A stretch of 64,000 bases of DNA from positions 113,184,421 through 113,248,420 of the forward strand of contig NC_088792.1 of the NCBI RefSeq assembly GCF_011386835.1, written 5' to 3'. Positions 48,134 to 58,831 of the stretch are shown here, piece after piece. The notes under the pieces are model-generated. The model searched no databases, was not told the origin of the DNA, and saw only the letters and a program-made list of their open reading frames with translations. The stretch is from Chrysemys picta bellii (taxonomy: Eukaryota > Chordata > Testudines > Emydidae). A program made the translations under genes and the position numbers. Positions within the stretch are counted from its first letter, which is position 1. Every line of letters begins with the position of its first letter.

Positions 48134-49363
48134 TGTCATAAGCTGTATCTAATAGGTGTCGTATTATTAGAAAACCAACAACACACTGATCATTAATATT
48201 CCTGAGTGTTGTATGTATGGTAAACGCCCAAAGGACTCTGCACAGTTGTGAAGGAAATAGGGACTAAAAGGTATTTGAACCAGATAAATATGGGGAGTGG
48301 GTAACGTTTTTTTCCAGACAAAGGAAAGGCCAACTCTTCCATCCAGGTGCAGTCACAGACAATTGGCCATCATAGTCAAGTGGCCATTCCTTGGCATGTC
48401 AGAGGTTGCAGGGACAGAACAATTTGTATTGTAGGAAACACTGGGGAGAAGAAACTGACATGGGACCTTCCCCATCAGACTCCATAGCACCTTTCCTCAC
48501 AGCAGGGGCACTGAACTTTCAGAAGGATACATTTCAAAGGCACACTGGACAATACAAGAGCGGGGCAAAGAACTTCAGGACCAAAGGTACTTTGAACTCT
48601 GTGGGAGATCTTGAGCAAGGGGGTGGAAGGAAGTATAGTAAGAATCTTACGCTAAACCAAGAGCATAGTTTTGCTAAGTCTTAGTCACTACAAAGCATTT
48701 TTCCATTTTTATTTCCTTGTCACCATTTCTGACTTTATCCCTTATACTGGGACTCACTTACAACCTCTCTCTCTCTCTCTTAGATTAAACAAACTTGTTT
48801 TTCTTTTATTCTAACTCAACCCGGTACTATGTCTGACTTGAAGTGATTATTAACACAAGTTAAAGCAATAAGCTGCTGTGCTTTTTTCCTCTGTAAAGGC
48901 GTAATGGACCTCATCATTCCTCTTGATGCTCAGGAGAGTGCTGAACATTTCAGGTAGAAGGTCTTGGATAGGGTGACCAGACAGCAAGTGTGAAAAATCA
49001 GGACAGGGGGTGGGGGGTAATAGGAGCCTATCTAAGACAAAGACCCCAAAATCGGGACTGTCCCTATAAAATCGGGACATCTGGTCACCCTAGTCTTGGA
49101 GAAATTCAGGACTGGGGATATGTTGGGGGGGTCACTTGACTAGTAGTAACCAAGGCTGGCGGAGACCAGAGCGTGACTGGGGTGCAACAAGCAGGCTGCT
49201 GAACCAGGGCTGCTCACCACCCCAGCATTCAGTGCATGTTTGTACGCTGGCTGGGAGCCTCCACCAAGGGAGCTACAGCAGCAGAGCATTTTAAGGCACT
49301 CAGCGTTACAGGACAAGTGGTGACAACCTCTCACTGGTCCAAATTGCATCCCAGAACATGACA
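48134..49363 (+). mobile_element. ERV-like LTR, second copy of the 7162 family
   Basis: Starts tgtcataagctg and ends aacatgaca, about 1.1 kb without the MITE inserted at 48969-49092. It resembles the LTR at 7162-9633 in the same order: 'aaagcatttttccatttttatt', a taaacaaacttgtttttc block with an ATTAAA signal (48784-48789), 'tgatgctcaggagagtgctg', 'gtaaccaaggctgg' and a similar 3' end. No TSD found at the ends. Confidence 0.6.
48969..49092. mobile_element. hAT MITE inside the LTR, 124 bp
   Basis: The left end tagggtgaccag is perfectly inverted at the right (ctggtcaccta-type, ctggtcaccc ta). It is flanked by a perfect 8-bp duplication gtcttgga (48961-48968 and 49093-49100). Inside are repeated 'atcgggac' motifs. 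Removing it restores the host LTR sequence. Confidence 0.9.
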
Positions 49364-49721
49364 AGCTGATTTTCAGTATGGCTCAGCACCAGCTACCAGC
49401 AATGCTGTAGATCAGTGGTGGGCAACCTATGGCCCATCAGGGTAATCCACTGGTGGGCCACCAGATAGTTTGTTTACATTTGCATGGCTGCCTGCACCTC
49501 CCAGTGCCTGCGGTTCGCCGTTCCTGGGCCATGGGAGCTGTGGGAAGTGGCGTAGGCCACAGGGACATGCTGGCCGCCACTTCCCACAGCTCCCATTGGC
49601 CAGGAATGGTGAACCACGGCCACTGGGAGCTGCAGGCGGTCGTACACATGTAAACAAACTGTCTGGCGGCCTGCCAGCAGATAACCCTGATGGGCTGTGT
49701 GCAGGCTACAGGTTGCCCACG

Positions 49722-50584
49722 TGTAGGGAGCCAGGGTGGCTGCCCTCCGAACCTGAGGGTAAAGGGCCGCTCTCTCAGCCTGAGTGGGCGGGGCCAGGCC
49801 AAGCTCGCTCCAACCCCCGGAAGGGGAGGGGTGGAACAGGAAGTATAAAGGGTGGGACCCTTAGCTCAGTCAGGGCAGCACCAAGAAGGGAGGCAGATGC
49901 AGACTGCGGGCTGCTCCCTTCAGACCCTGCTGCCACGCCAGGGGAGGCCCTGGACCAGTGGGAACCTCACCTGGAGGAAGGACTGGGGCTGCCAGGACTG
50001 CCCGCTGCCGCGTACCCAGAGGGACTGGAGGAGCCGGAGGGGGAGCTGGAGCTGCCAGCAGCCGAGTACCAGGAGGAGCTGGAGGAGCCTGAGCCCGAGG
50101 GGGAGCTGGAGCTGCCAACAGTGAACTACCCCGACGCACTGGCGGGACCAGAGGGATTTGGACGAGCAATCGGGTAGGAAGCAGCCCAGGGACAGAGCTG
50201 CACAGTGGTGAGTCTATGTACTGGGACGACCCCGCTGACCCAGTGGTGGGACCCTCGTTATGCCACTGTCAGGGCCCTGGGCTGGAACGCAGTGGTGTAG
50301 GGTGGGCCTGCGTTCCCCTACCCGGCCGACCCATGCCGGGACTTTTTGCTGGCGCTCCCCTGCCTGAGGGGCGCGCTACTGACCTTTTGCCAGCGCTCCC
50401 CTGCCTGAGGGGCGTGCTACTGACCTTTTGCCAGCGCTCCCCTGCCTGAGGGGCGCGCTACAGACACTGGCTGGCGTCCTTCCCGCCGCAAATTCCCCAG
50501 TGGCAGAGGCGTGACCCAGGCCGGCCAGTGACGTCGTAGCTCCCCACCGCCCCCTAGCGGGTAGGTGGACCGACACCGATCACA
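49722..50584 (+). mobile_element. LTR nested in the hAT MITE
   Basis: Runs from tgtagggagcc to gatcaca (863 bp) with TG...CA ends and a perfect 5-bp duplication ccacg (49717-49721 and 50585-50589). A TATA box (tataaag) lies at 49844-49850. The middle has a short imperfect in-frame repeat (elelpaaey/eelee-type) near 50020-50130, and a three-unit 41-bp tandem repeat lies at 50339-50462. It may be a solo LTR; no internal region or second LTR is seen. Confidence 0.85.
50339..50462 (+). repeat. three-copy 41-bp tandem repeat in LTR
   Basis: Three units contain gcgctcccctgcctgagggg followed by cgcgctact or cgtgctact and ga(c)cttttgcc. Each unit includes the small inverted repeat ccctgcctgaggg. Nearly identical units suggest recent expansion. 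Confidence 0.9.
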
Positions 50585-50601
50585 CCACGACTCCTGTAGA
50601 T

Positions 50602-51281
50602 CAAGCTTAAGATGTCTCAAAGCTAAGCGCCGCAAATCATAGGCCATGTTGGAAAGTTGGGCAGTAAGGGTACATCTACACTGTGTTTTAACAGCTGCGT
50701 CAGTGAGTCTCAGGGCCCGGGTCTATAGACTCTGGTTCCTGCTAGGGCACTAAAAACAGTTGTGTAGACATTTGGACTTGGAACTGGAACTTGGGCTCTG
50801 AAGCCCAGCGAGCATGAGAAAAAACAGAAGATGACTGAAACTTTTCCTTCCCGATCACAACCATATGATTTTGCAAGGGGGTGGGGTCATTCTTTAAAAA
50901 CAAGCTGAAATGTTCTCCTTTTTCAAACATGACATTATTTATTGCCAGCAGCACACCATAACTTTTGGAAGGTTTATTTACTGGGAAATGACATTTTTAT
51001 GCTCCATAATTTTCCTGGTAGAATCCCCACTGTTACAAAACAAAGCCTTCTGTTGTAGGAGACAGTTAAGGCAAGCCAAGCTGTAGCCAGGCCTTTGGAG
51101 CAAAGAAACAGCATTAGGAAAAACTTAATCTAGGGCAACATTTTCCAAAAAAGGACGGGAGACAAAGGAGAGCCTTTTCTGTGGCAATATTTCAAAATCT
51201 TTTCTACTAACAAGTTGATTGTTTCAGGATTCAGCATTCTATTTTAAATGGGAAAAAGTTTATAAGAAGATACTTGTAGGA
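50602..51281. other. unassigned 680-bp stretch
   Basis: The text gggtacatctacactgtg (about 50668) looks like one end of a Harbinger-type MITE, but no partner end was found. Otherwise nothing recognisable. Confidence 0.4.
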
Positions 51282-51826
51282 AGCTGAGTTGGTTGGAAAT
51301 TTTCCAAGGAGACTGTGTTCTTTCAAAAAATGCTGATTTAATAGAACCAAAACCTTCTAGGAGAATATTTCTATTCCATCTAAACTTTTGATGGAAACCA
51401 GGGAGGCAGGCAAGATGACCAGCCAGTTTGCCTGCCCACCTCCCTGGAGCCCTGCCAACTAGCTGCCAGTGGACTGCCGCGCTCCCTGGGCTGCCCACCC
51501 AGTGGCTCTCTGGCTCCCCAGCTGGTAAGCTCCCAGGGCTCTCTGGCTGCCTACCTGATGGGGTCCTCAGGCTAGTAGCCAGGCTTTCAGGCTCCCTGGC
51601 ACCTGAGCAATCCACCAGCCTGGGGGACTCAATGGAACCAACTACCAGGGGACCAAGTCGAAATATTCCATTTTGGTACTCTCAGAAGAGAGAATTTTTC
51701 ATAAGTTATCCTCCCACAATTGTATCCTGATTCTGGATGAATTCCCCCTCTCTACCTGCAACCCCCCCCCCCAAATTCCAATTTTTTTGTGGGAGAAAAT
51801 TTCCCTTTCCTAGCCAGCTCTAGATG
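51282..51826. repeat. fold-back repeat with aaattttcc ends
   Basis: The left part gctgagttggttggaaattt is imperfectly inverted at the right (aaaatttccctttcctagcc agctc). The interior is GC-rich with 'ctccctgg' and 'gctctctggct' repeats. No clear TSD, so the boundaries and superfamily are uncertain. Similar end sequences occur near 11432 and 36740. Confidence 0.45.
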
Positions 51827-52815
51827 GAAGTAAAGTTAAAAAAAAGTGGAGCAGGCATAAGGGGATCTGCAGCAGAGCAGTTAGTAGGTGGATATAGCTA
51901 GAACATGAGACAAATGCTAATTCAGATACTTGTTAGAATTCTGTGTACTTCAAATTATAAAATGCAGTAAAAAGCAACACGGAGAGATGGTCTAAAACCA
52001 GGAATGAAAAAAATTAATGTAGACATCAAGAAAAATATCTACCAGTCCAGTACACCTGATTTGTTCATTTCAAAACACTACCGCTTTTTGCTTTCTACAA
52101 GTTTATAAAACTTCATGAGGTATTTGGGCAAAACACATTACTGTTAGTCTGCTACATCAAGCCACTCTCCTTGCCAACAGCAGCGGGGAAATCTAAAGTT
52201 CAGGTTCATAAGCATGGCAGGTCATTAAAGGAGTTTTTATTCTTCCATGTGCAATGTTCAGACTTAATACTGCACAATAGAATTCAGCCCTGAATAACTG
52301 GACATCTCATACGGCTTGAGTCAAATGTCCCATATGAGTCATGCTGATGCCATTTTTCTCTTGGTCTGTTAACTAAAATAAGGATTAAAGAAACATTTTG
52401 TAGTGAAACACTCTCAGAAGGCCACACAAGTTCTTGAAACTTGGAAAGGACTTGGGCCATCCAGGAATCAGCTCCAGACTGGCCTAAGATTCTGTCTCCC
52501 CACACAAGACTTCTGGGGCCTACCTTGCCCCACATCCTACTGCACGGAAGACTGTGGTGTCTCAGAGCCAGGACACAGCAGTGGGAGTATTAGGAAGAGG
52601 ACTACTTCCTGCCCTGCTTCTCTAGAACAGAACTGGGACTGGAAAACCTTCTCAAAAGAACTTCAATGGATCACTGGGCAGAAGACATACTTGTTTCTTC
52701 TGAGAAAACCCCAGGATGAAGCAGGTTAGTCACCTGCCTTCAAAAGATCCTAGGTTCAGAAGAAAGGGCCTGATCAGAGGTGGGGCCAAAAAAGTGATGT
52801 TAGGGTGGAGATGTG
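51827..52815. other. unassigned 990-bp stretch
   Basis: No gene or repeat recognised. Confidence 0.4.
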
Positions 52816-52846
52816 GGAGGTGTCATGTACTTCCTCTACTTGGTAG

Positions 52847-53929
52847 GGTGACGATGTGGTTCTGGCGGGACCCAACTGAGAGTGCCAACTCAGGACAAAT
52901 TGCTTAAACAGGGCAGTTACAGCCCAAGAGTGGGGTTTCTCCACCTCTAAGGCAAACCAAACCAGCCAGACTAAGAGGATTTCAGTCTCACCCCACTGGC
53001 TAACCACAAGTCTCACAAGCAATTTCCTTAGACTCTCCAGTTTCCCAGTATCACCACCAGTGCCACTTGTTATGGGGACAAATGGTTATGAAAACCAATA
53101 CCCAAATAAAAGAAAAAAGGTTCTCCTGATCCCAAAGGACCAAGCCCCAGACCTAGGTCAATATACAAATCAGATCTTACCCACAAATCACGCTGTTGCC
53201 AATCCTTTAGAATCCAAAATCTAAAGGTTTATTGATAAAAGGAAAAAGATAGAGATGAGAGTTAGAATTGGTTAAATGGAATCAATTACATACAGTAATG
53301 GCAAAGTTCTTGGTTCAGATTTGTAGCAGTGATAGAATAAACTGCAGGTTCAAATTAAGTCTCTGGAATACATCCCCCGCTGGGATGGGTCATCAGTCCT
53401 TTGTTCAGAGCTTCAGCTTGTAGCAAAGTCCCTCCAGAGGTAAGAAGCAGGATTGAAGACAAACTGGAGATGAGGCATCAGCCTTATATAGTCTTTTCCA
53501 GGTGTAAGAACACCTCTTTGTTCTTACTGCGGAAAATTACAGCAAAATGGAGTCTGGAGTCACATGGGCCAGTTCCTGCATACTTTGCTGAATCTCAAGG
53601 CATATTTGCCTTCTCTCAATGGGTCCAATTGTATAGCTGATGGTCCTTAATGGGCCATCAAGTAGGCTAGGCAGAGCTAATCCCAGCTTGTCTGGGATGT
53701 CACCCAGAGGCATAGCATAAGTTTGCCATACAGACAGTATAGAGCCAATATTCATAACTTCAACTACAAAACTGATACACACATATAGACAGCATAATCA
53801 TAACCAGTAAACCATAACCTTGTCTAGGACACCCCATTTGACCCCCTTTATACAAGATTTGGGTGCCACTACAGGACCTTGGTTGCAACAATGATCTATA
53901 TGGTCCCAGTTTATGTCAATAACGTCACA
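52847..53929 (-). mobile_element. ERV-like solo LTR nested in the Gypsy LTR
   Basis: On the minus strand it starts tgtgacgttattgacat and ends cacatcgtcac(c). The inverted ends TGTGACG/CGTCACA have one changed terminal base. A 4-bp duplication gtag flanks it (52843-52846 and 53930-53933), confirmed because the right Gypsy LTR reads straight through (ggtaggttgcag). The minus-strand TATA is at about 53484-53490 (plus ttatata) and AATAAA at 53233-53228, in the expected order. Length 1083 bp; no viral coding region. Confidence 0.9.
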
Positions 53930-54040
53930 GTAGGTTGCAAGGCTGCTACTGGTAGGTTAGGCTTCTGTGTCAGATATAGACTGACTATAAGAACTTTTGT
54001 TGTTCTGCCATGTCTGGCTAAGGTTAACTTAAATAAGGTA

Positions 54041-55036
54041 CAATAACTCCTCACTTAACCTTGTAGTTATGTTCCTGAAAAATGCAACTTTAAGCAAAAG
54101 ATGTTAAGTGAATCCAATTTCCCATACAGGGAATTTTTTTTCACCAGACAAAAGACTATATTTCTATATTAAATATATCTCTCTCTATATATAGATAGAT
54201 ATAGATATATACATACACACAATTACCATACACACACACACACACACACAATAAGTTTTAAACAAACAATTTAATACTGATACACAGTGATGATGATTGT
54301 GAAGCTTGGTTGAGGTGGAGGAGTCAGAGGGTGGGATATTTTCCAGGGAATGCCTTACTGCTAAATGATGAATGAACAATTGGCTGAGCCCTCAAGGGTT
54401 AACTCTCACAGTCTACAGGGCAGTAAGAATGGAGAGAGGGGAGAAAGCATTGCAGACAGAGACACATACTGTGTGTGTGAGAGAGATGCGCATTTCCCCT
54501 TTAAGTACACTGCCTTGTTAATTAGATCAGCTTGCTGAGACCGCAGCTGCTGCTGCCAGCAAGCTCCCTCTGTCCTGAGTTCTGTCGTGTGTGTCCCCTG
54601 CTCTATATACGATGGGGTAAGCAGGGTGCAGGAGCAGGGGGGAGGCGGACACCCTGACATTAGCCCCCCTCTTCCTCCCTTACCCCCCGCACAGCAAGCG
54701 GGAGTCTTGGGGAGCAGCTCCAAGGCAGAGGGCAGGAGCAGCACATGGCAGTGGTGGGAGGGACAGCTGCAATTGCTAGCCTGCTGGGCAGCTGCTGCAC
54801 AGGGAACTTAGGGGAGCAGGGAGCTGATGGGGGGCTGCCGGTCCACCCTGGTTCCAAGCCCCCCACAGCTAGCTGCAACGGACTGCTCTTCCTGCAAGCA
54901 GTGGACAAAGCAGGCGGCTGCCAAACGATGTTAGAAGGGAACATTTCACAACTTTAAACGAGCGTGTTCCCTAATTGATCAGCAACGTAACAACGAAACA
55001 ACGTTAACCGGGATGACTTTAAGTGAGGAGTTACTG
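54041..55036. mobile_element. TA-flanked non-autonomous DNA transposon, copy 1
   Basis: The left end caataactcctcacttaa is inverted at the right (ttaagtgaggagttactg), with TA on both sides (54039-54040 and 55037-55038). This suggests Tc1/mariner-type insertion. The element of about 1 kb holds (ATAG)n and (CA)n runs near 54182-54250. It is homologous to 58632-59626 along its whole length. No transposase frame. Confidence 0.85.
54182..54250. repeat. TA/TAGA and CA microsatellites
   Basis: tatatatagatagatataga followed by cacacacacac. A CA run lies at the corresponding place of the second copy (58796-58827). Confidence 0.9.
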
Positions 55037-55098
55037 TATTTTACTCACAACACCACATAGCGGTGGAACAGTAAAATACAATTTAGCATTCCGTTACA

Positions 55099-55107
55099 TC
55101 TCCCCTT
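55099..55107 (-). promoter_or_regulatory. polypurine tract of the Gypsy element
   Basis: aaggggaga on the minus strand lies directly before the 3' LTR start (tgtaacgg). This is the expected place for the plus-strand primer of LTR elements. Confidence 0.75.
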
Positions 55108-55109
55108 GA

Positions 55110-56230
55110 AGTTCTGCATTCCTATCATTTAGGAAATATACACCATCATGCTCTCTTTGAAGTTCAGTATATAGCAATCTGTCAAGTGTCTCTGAATCAC
55201 ACTGGCTTTCTAATTACACTTCCTGAGTGCATAACCACTTTGTCATCTGGCTGTTCATTAGTTGCAATGAGTGGCTGTGGTCAGTTTGGAATTTCTGAGT
55301 CGTCATCTTGTTCTTCATCTATCATCTGTAGAGTTTGCTCTGCTGATTATTCTTTCTAAGGAACAAACTGTAGATGTTGACAGTTCCTCTTGAACTCTCC
55401 GCTGTCAGTCTCGATCATCTATGATCTGGGAACTGAATTCTGTTTCTTTATGACAGCTGGAGTTGTCCATCCTTTTTCTCCATCCAATTTGACATAAACA
55501 TGGTCATCAGGTCCTAGACCCAGCAGTTCTCTAACTGAATGGTGTCTGTTGTAAAAAGAGTTCGTAGGCTCTTTTTGCCTTTTTATCCAGTTTGGTTACT
55601 CTCTTCATGTCTGGTCACTTTGGGGATATATTCTTTTCCAAAGTTGGAACAACAGTTTTAAATTGTCCTCCCATCAAGAGTTCGGATGGATTATATCCAA
55701 TAGATGATATTATTGTTGATTTTTAGCTAAGAACAAGGAATGGATCTTCCTGCTGTAGGATGTTTTTGGCTGTCTGTACAGATCTCTCAGCCTCTCCATT
55801 TGCTCATGGATAATGTTGGCTGCTAGTAATATGATCAAAATCATATTTCATTTGTAATGATGTATATTCTGCTGCAGTGAATTTTGGCCTGTTATCCAGC
55901 ACTAGTTGTCCAAAATACCAAAATAAGCAAAAGTGCACTTCAGTTTCTCAACAACACTGCAACATGTAATGTCTTTCCAGTACATTTTTTCTATATACCT
56001 GGAAAAGTAGTACATTACAACCAGGTAACAACATCCTGTGAATTTGCATAAATCAGGAGCTAGTCTCTTCCAAGATCTCTCTGGTAGGGGTGATTGCATT
56101 TTGTATGGTTCAGCATTGTCTCTTTAGTTGATTTGTACTGGATCTCCATTCAAAGAGTCCAATATCATCAATTCCTCTGTGATCTTCTGCCTTTCTCACT
56201 AGGCCCATCATTGCTGCCACACTACAGCTG
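55110..56230 (-). pseudogene. Gypsy integrase remnant
   Basis: The minus frame 56099-55902 carries PLPERSWKRLAPDLCKF, then YLVVMYYFSRYIEK and KLKCTFAYFGI: the start and centre of a Ty3/Gypsy integrase catalytic core. In the family the tyrosine before YFSRY is the first catalytic aspartate (DYFSRY), so it is mutated here. A stop follows; downstream minus text still resembles the C-terminal integrase region (SELLMGG near 55680). The H2C2 zinc-binding part is mostly gone. Confidence 0.85.
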
Positions 56231-56239
56231 AGAAGGTTG

Positions 56240-56479
56240 TTAGTCTTTAAACTTTGGATCACATGCACTCTGAATGCATAGCTTGTATCTTTTTAAGTTG
56301 TTTGTGGTGAATTGGTCCATACAGTTCGGAATACCTCCAGGGCTAGTCAAAGCTGTATCAGATGACTTCAGCTCTGGAAGACTTTTAAAGCAATTGTAAG
56401 TCCCTTTTGATATGACTGTGATGTCAGCTCCTAAGTCAATTTTAAAGTCAATAGTGTTGCCGTGAATATTCAGTTTCAC
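56240..56479 (-). pseudogene. Gypsy aspartic protease remnant
   Basis: The minus frame reads MKLNIHGNTIDFKIDLGADI then TVISKGTY. FKIDLGADITVIS corresponds to the retroviral-type protease active site, normally D-T/S-G-A; here leucine replaces the Thr/Ser. The sequence continues about 50 residues (FTTNNLKRYKLCIQ) and stops at CDPKFKD. Integrase sequence starts about 140 bp further on, so the whole RT/RNase H region (normally over 2 kb) is deleted. Confidence 0.85.
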
Positions 56480-56533
56480 TCTCCAGGAAGGCTGTATGTC
56501 AACACAAGAGATAGATCACAGAAATGATGATTC

Positions 56534-57345
56534 CTAATTGTCTGTAATATTGTCCAACTTCCTGACTGCCTTGGGGTGGCCAACAGCTGCAAAATGTCCA
56601 TATTTAGTGCATTTATTACAACTTCTGTCTTTGGCTGGGCATGTATCATTTCTTGGGTTCTGACTTTTTCCACATCTTGTGCATGTAGGCTGGAATTTGT
56701 CCCTTTTAGCCTGGGAATTCTCTCCCCTTCCCTCAGATGTTTTCTGATAATTACTTTTAGCAGTCAAGTGTCCATTTACAGCTTCTAAGCTAGTTTCAGG
56801 ATTTTCAATTTGCTCTTGCCTTTTGTTCTGTTGTTTCACTAGTTCACACTGATTTGCTATATGCATAGCTGTAGTTAGGATTAAGCTGGTCTTCAGTCGT
56901 AGCTGCAATGAAAGATTTTTTTAATAGGTTAGCCCAATAACCAGTCTGTCACTGATATTTTCATGTTTTGCAGTTCCAAAATGACAGTTTTCATCCAATG
57001 TATACAGAGCTATAACGCTATATAACATTCAACAATTTCCTCTGGTTCTTGAATTCTTTGGTGAAAACATGCTCTTTCATAAACCAAATTTCTCTGAGAT
57101 ATAAAGTATGCATTAAACATAGCCAGAACCATAGTTATCTTTGTGCCTGTCTTCAGTAAAGTCATAGGATTTAAAGATATGCTCTGCCTACTTCCCTAGA
57201 GCATAAATTAAAGGAGATACCTGAATATCTCGTTTCCTGATAGAGCTTTGTAGTAATTCAAGATCTTGCAAAACACTGTTTTCAGACTGTCCATTGTGAA
57301 GGTTTATTAAAGCTGAAGTTCTCTGGGGCATTGAAGAATGGCATG
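56534..57345 (-). pseudogene. Gypsy gag remnant with zinc knuckle
   Basis: It starts near 57344 with MPFFNAPENFSFNKPSQW and soon hits a stop. Another frame continues with QVSPLIYALGK near 57190. The C-terminal frame 56908-56534 contains CTRCGKS, DTCPAKDRSCNKC and KYGHFAAVG. This is a nucleocapsid-type region whose second knuckle (C-x2-C-x4-H-x4-C) has its last cysteine changed to glycine. Several frameshifts and stops break the gene. Confidence 0.82.
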
Positions 57346-57452
57346 TTGATGAGATCCTGCAACCTTTGTAGCTGTTTTCTTTCTGTTTGCAACCTCTGTT
57401 GCTGCATTTCTTCACTTCGTTCTTCTCTGGAACTAGTTTACTTCTGATCCTG

Positions 57453-58485
57453 TGTCATGTATTGCTTGTACATGGTAGGTTGCAGGGCTGCTACTAGCAG
57501 GTCAGGCTTCTGTATCAGATATAAATTGACTACAGAGATTACTTCTCAGAGAGATACACACTATGTTCACTATAAGATCCTTTAATGCTCTGCCAGGTCT
57601 GGCTAAGGTTAGCTTAAATAAGGTATTTTACACACAGGACCACTTAGTGGCTAGGGTTACCATATTGGAGCCCCTGAAAAAGAGGACACTCCAAGGGGCC
57701 CCGGCCCCACCCCAACTCCGCCCCTTCCCCTGAACGCTCCCGCCCCCCTGCTCCTCCCCCTCCCCTGCTTCCCGCGAATCAAATGTTCGCAGGAAGCCTG
57801 AAACAGGCAGGGAGCAGGTAAGCTGGGGCTGGGGCTGGGGCTGGGGGGGGCCGCGAGGAGATGCGGTCCAGTCCGGCCCCCCCAGCCAAGTGGCTCCCTC
57901 CGGCGGCCGGCCAAGAGGCTCCGGCCCCGGCGGCTCCGGCCCGGGGCCTAGGGCGCCGGCCGAGCACCTCCAGCCCCAGTCGCTCTGGCCCAGCTCGGCT
58001 TGGGCCCCAGTTCCGGCCAGCGGCCAAGCACCCCCGGCCCGACTGGCCCTGGCCAAGCTGCTCCAGCCCCAGCCCTGGCCGAGCGGCACTGGCTGAGCAG
58101 CCCCAGCCCCGGTCCCAGTGGCTCCGGCTCGGCTCGGGCCCCGGTTCCGGCCGAGCACCCCTGGCCCCACCTGAGCGGCTCCGGCCTGGCCCCAGGCCTG
58201 GCCGAACGGCACCGGCTGGCGGCATCCCAGCTCGCAGCCGCCTCCTCCCGGGCTCCAGCAGCTGCTGCGCTGGGGAGAGTGGCGGGAGCCGGGAAAGTTG
58301 AACCCTGGGGAGGAGGCGGTCCCCTTACCATGCCTCCCTATTTTCCCGGACATGTTCGGCTTTTTGGAAATTCCTCCCGGATGGGGATTTGAGGACCAAA
58401 AAGCCAGACATGTCTGGGAAAATCCAGACGTATGGTAACCCTATTAGTGGCTGAACAGTAAAATACAGTTTAGCATTCCATTACA
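57453..58485 (-). repeat. Gypsy 5' LTR, split by a GC-rich hAT element
   Basis: Pieces 57453-57651 (tgtcatgtattgcttg ... cacttagtggc) and 58452-58485 (tgaacagtaaaatac ... cattccattaca). It reads through the positions where the left LTR carries its insertions, which proves those are later events. Confidence 0.9.
57652..58443. mobile_element. hAT-type element with GC-rich interior, copy 2
   Basis: The left end tagggttaccatat is inverted at the right (gtatggtaaccta-type, atggtaaccc ta). It is flanked by a perfect 8-bp duplication ttagtggc (57644-57651 and 58444-58451). The sub-terminal text matches the element at 15486-16222 (aaaaagaggacac; ggacatgtt/agacatgtctggg). The interior is very GC- and CpG-rich with ggctccggc/gcccggg-like repeats. 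Long overlapping frames on both strands are compositional. Confidence 0.92.
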
Positions 58486-58631
58486 GGAGGGGATGAAGTC
58501 AGAAAACTCACCAGTTTTGTTTCAAACGCTGTGTGTTTTTCTAGGCTTTGCTTGGAGTTTTCAGATTCAAGCAAACCCTAAATTCCAAGTGAACATCTGG
58601 GGTCACAAACCCTTGTGAGCCAAGTAACTTA

Positions 58632-58792
58632 CAGTAACTCCTCGCTTAACATTGTAGTTATGTTCCTGAAAAATGCAACTTTAAGCAAAATGATGTTAAG
58701 CGAATCCAATTTCCCCATAAGAATTAATGTAAATGGGGGGGGGGAGGAGGTTAGGTTCCAGGGAAAAATTTTTCACCAGACATGTGGTGAAA

Positions 58793-58831
<39 letters not shown>

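Larger units (their letters stand above)
49413..50593. mobile_element. fold-back hAT MITE split by an LTR
   Basis: The left end is cagtggtgggcaacctatgg. The right end is split: ggttgcccac (49711-49720) continues after the LTR with gactc (50589-50593; the g is shared with the LTR's TSD). The 8-bp duplication ctgtagat is perfect (49405-49412 and 50594-50601) and only appears once the LTR is recognised. The interior palindrome contains gtttgtttacatttgc and gtaaacaaac, as in the MITEs at 4645 and 37003. Confidence 0.88.
52821..55098 (-). repeat. Gypsy 3' LTR, split twice
   Basis: Reassembled from 52821-52846 (tgtcatgtacttcctc...), 53934-54040 (gttgcaaggctgctactgg...) and 55037-55098 (...gcattccgttaca). 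It aligns with the right LTR in the same order. The gaps are the ERV-like LTR 52847-53929 (TSD gtag) and the TA-flanked transposon 54041-55036. Relative to the right LTR it also lacks about 40 bp near 53990. Confidence 0.9.
52821..58485 (-). mobile_element. Ty3/Gypsy retrotransposon, internally deleted, with nested insertions
   Basis: Flanked by a perfect 5-bp duplication ggagg (52816-52820 and 58486-58490). Two LTRs in the same orientation (52821-55098 and 57453-58485 with insertions) bound an internal region of about 2.35 kb. On the minus strand the order is gag with zinc knuckle, aspartic protease, then integrase. The reverse transcriptase/RNase H part expected between protease and integrase is missing. 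A polypurine tract aaggggaga (minus, 55107-55099) abuts the 3' LTR. Net LTR lengths are about 193 bp (left) and 233 bp (right). Stops and frameshifts make it non-functional. Confidence 0.92.

Noticed and set aside
49470..50177. 235-codon open frame with acidic repeats
   Set aside because: It starts in a hAT MITE and continues across the insertion point into a later LTR, so it cannot be an evolved gene. The repeat inside the LTR is noted as a feature only.
50339..50462. CRISPR-like array
   Set aside because: Direct head-to-tail units without spacers, in a vertebrate LTR.
57628..58392. Frames of 127-241 codons on both strands
   Set aside because: Produced by the stop-poor GC-rich interior of the hAT element 57652-58443; they run across the element's ends into LTR sequence.
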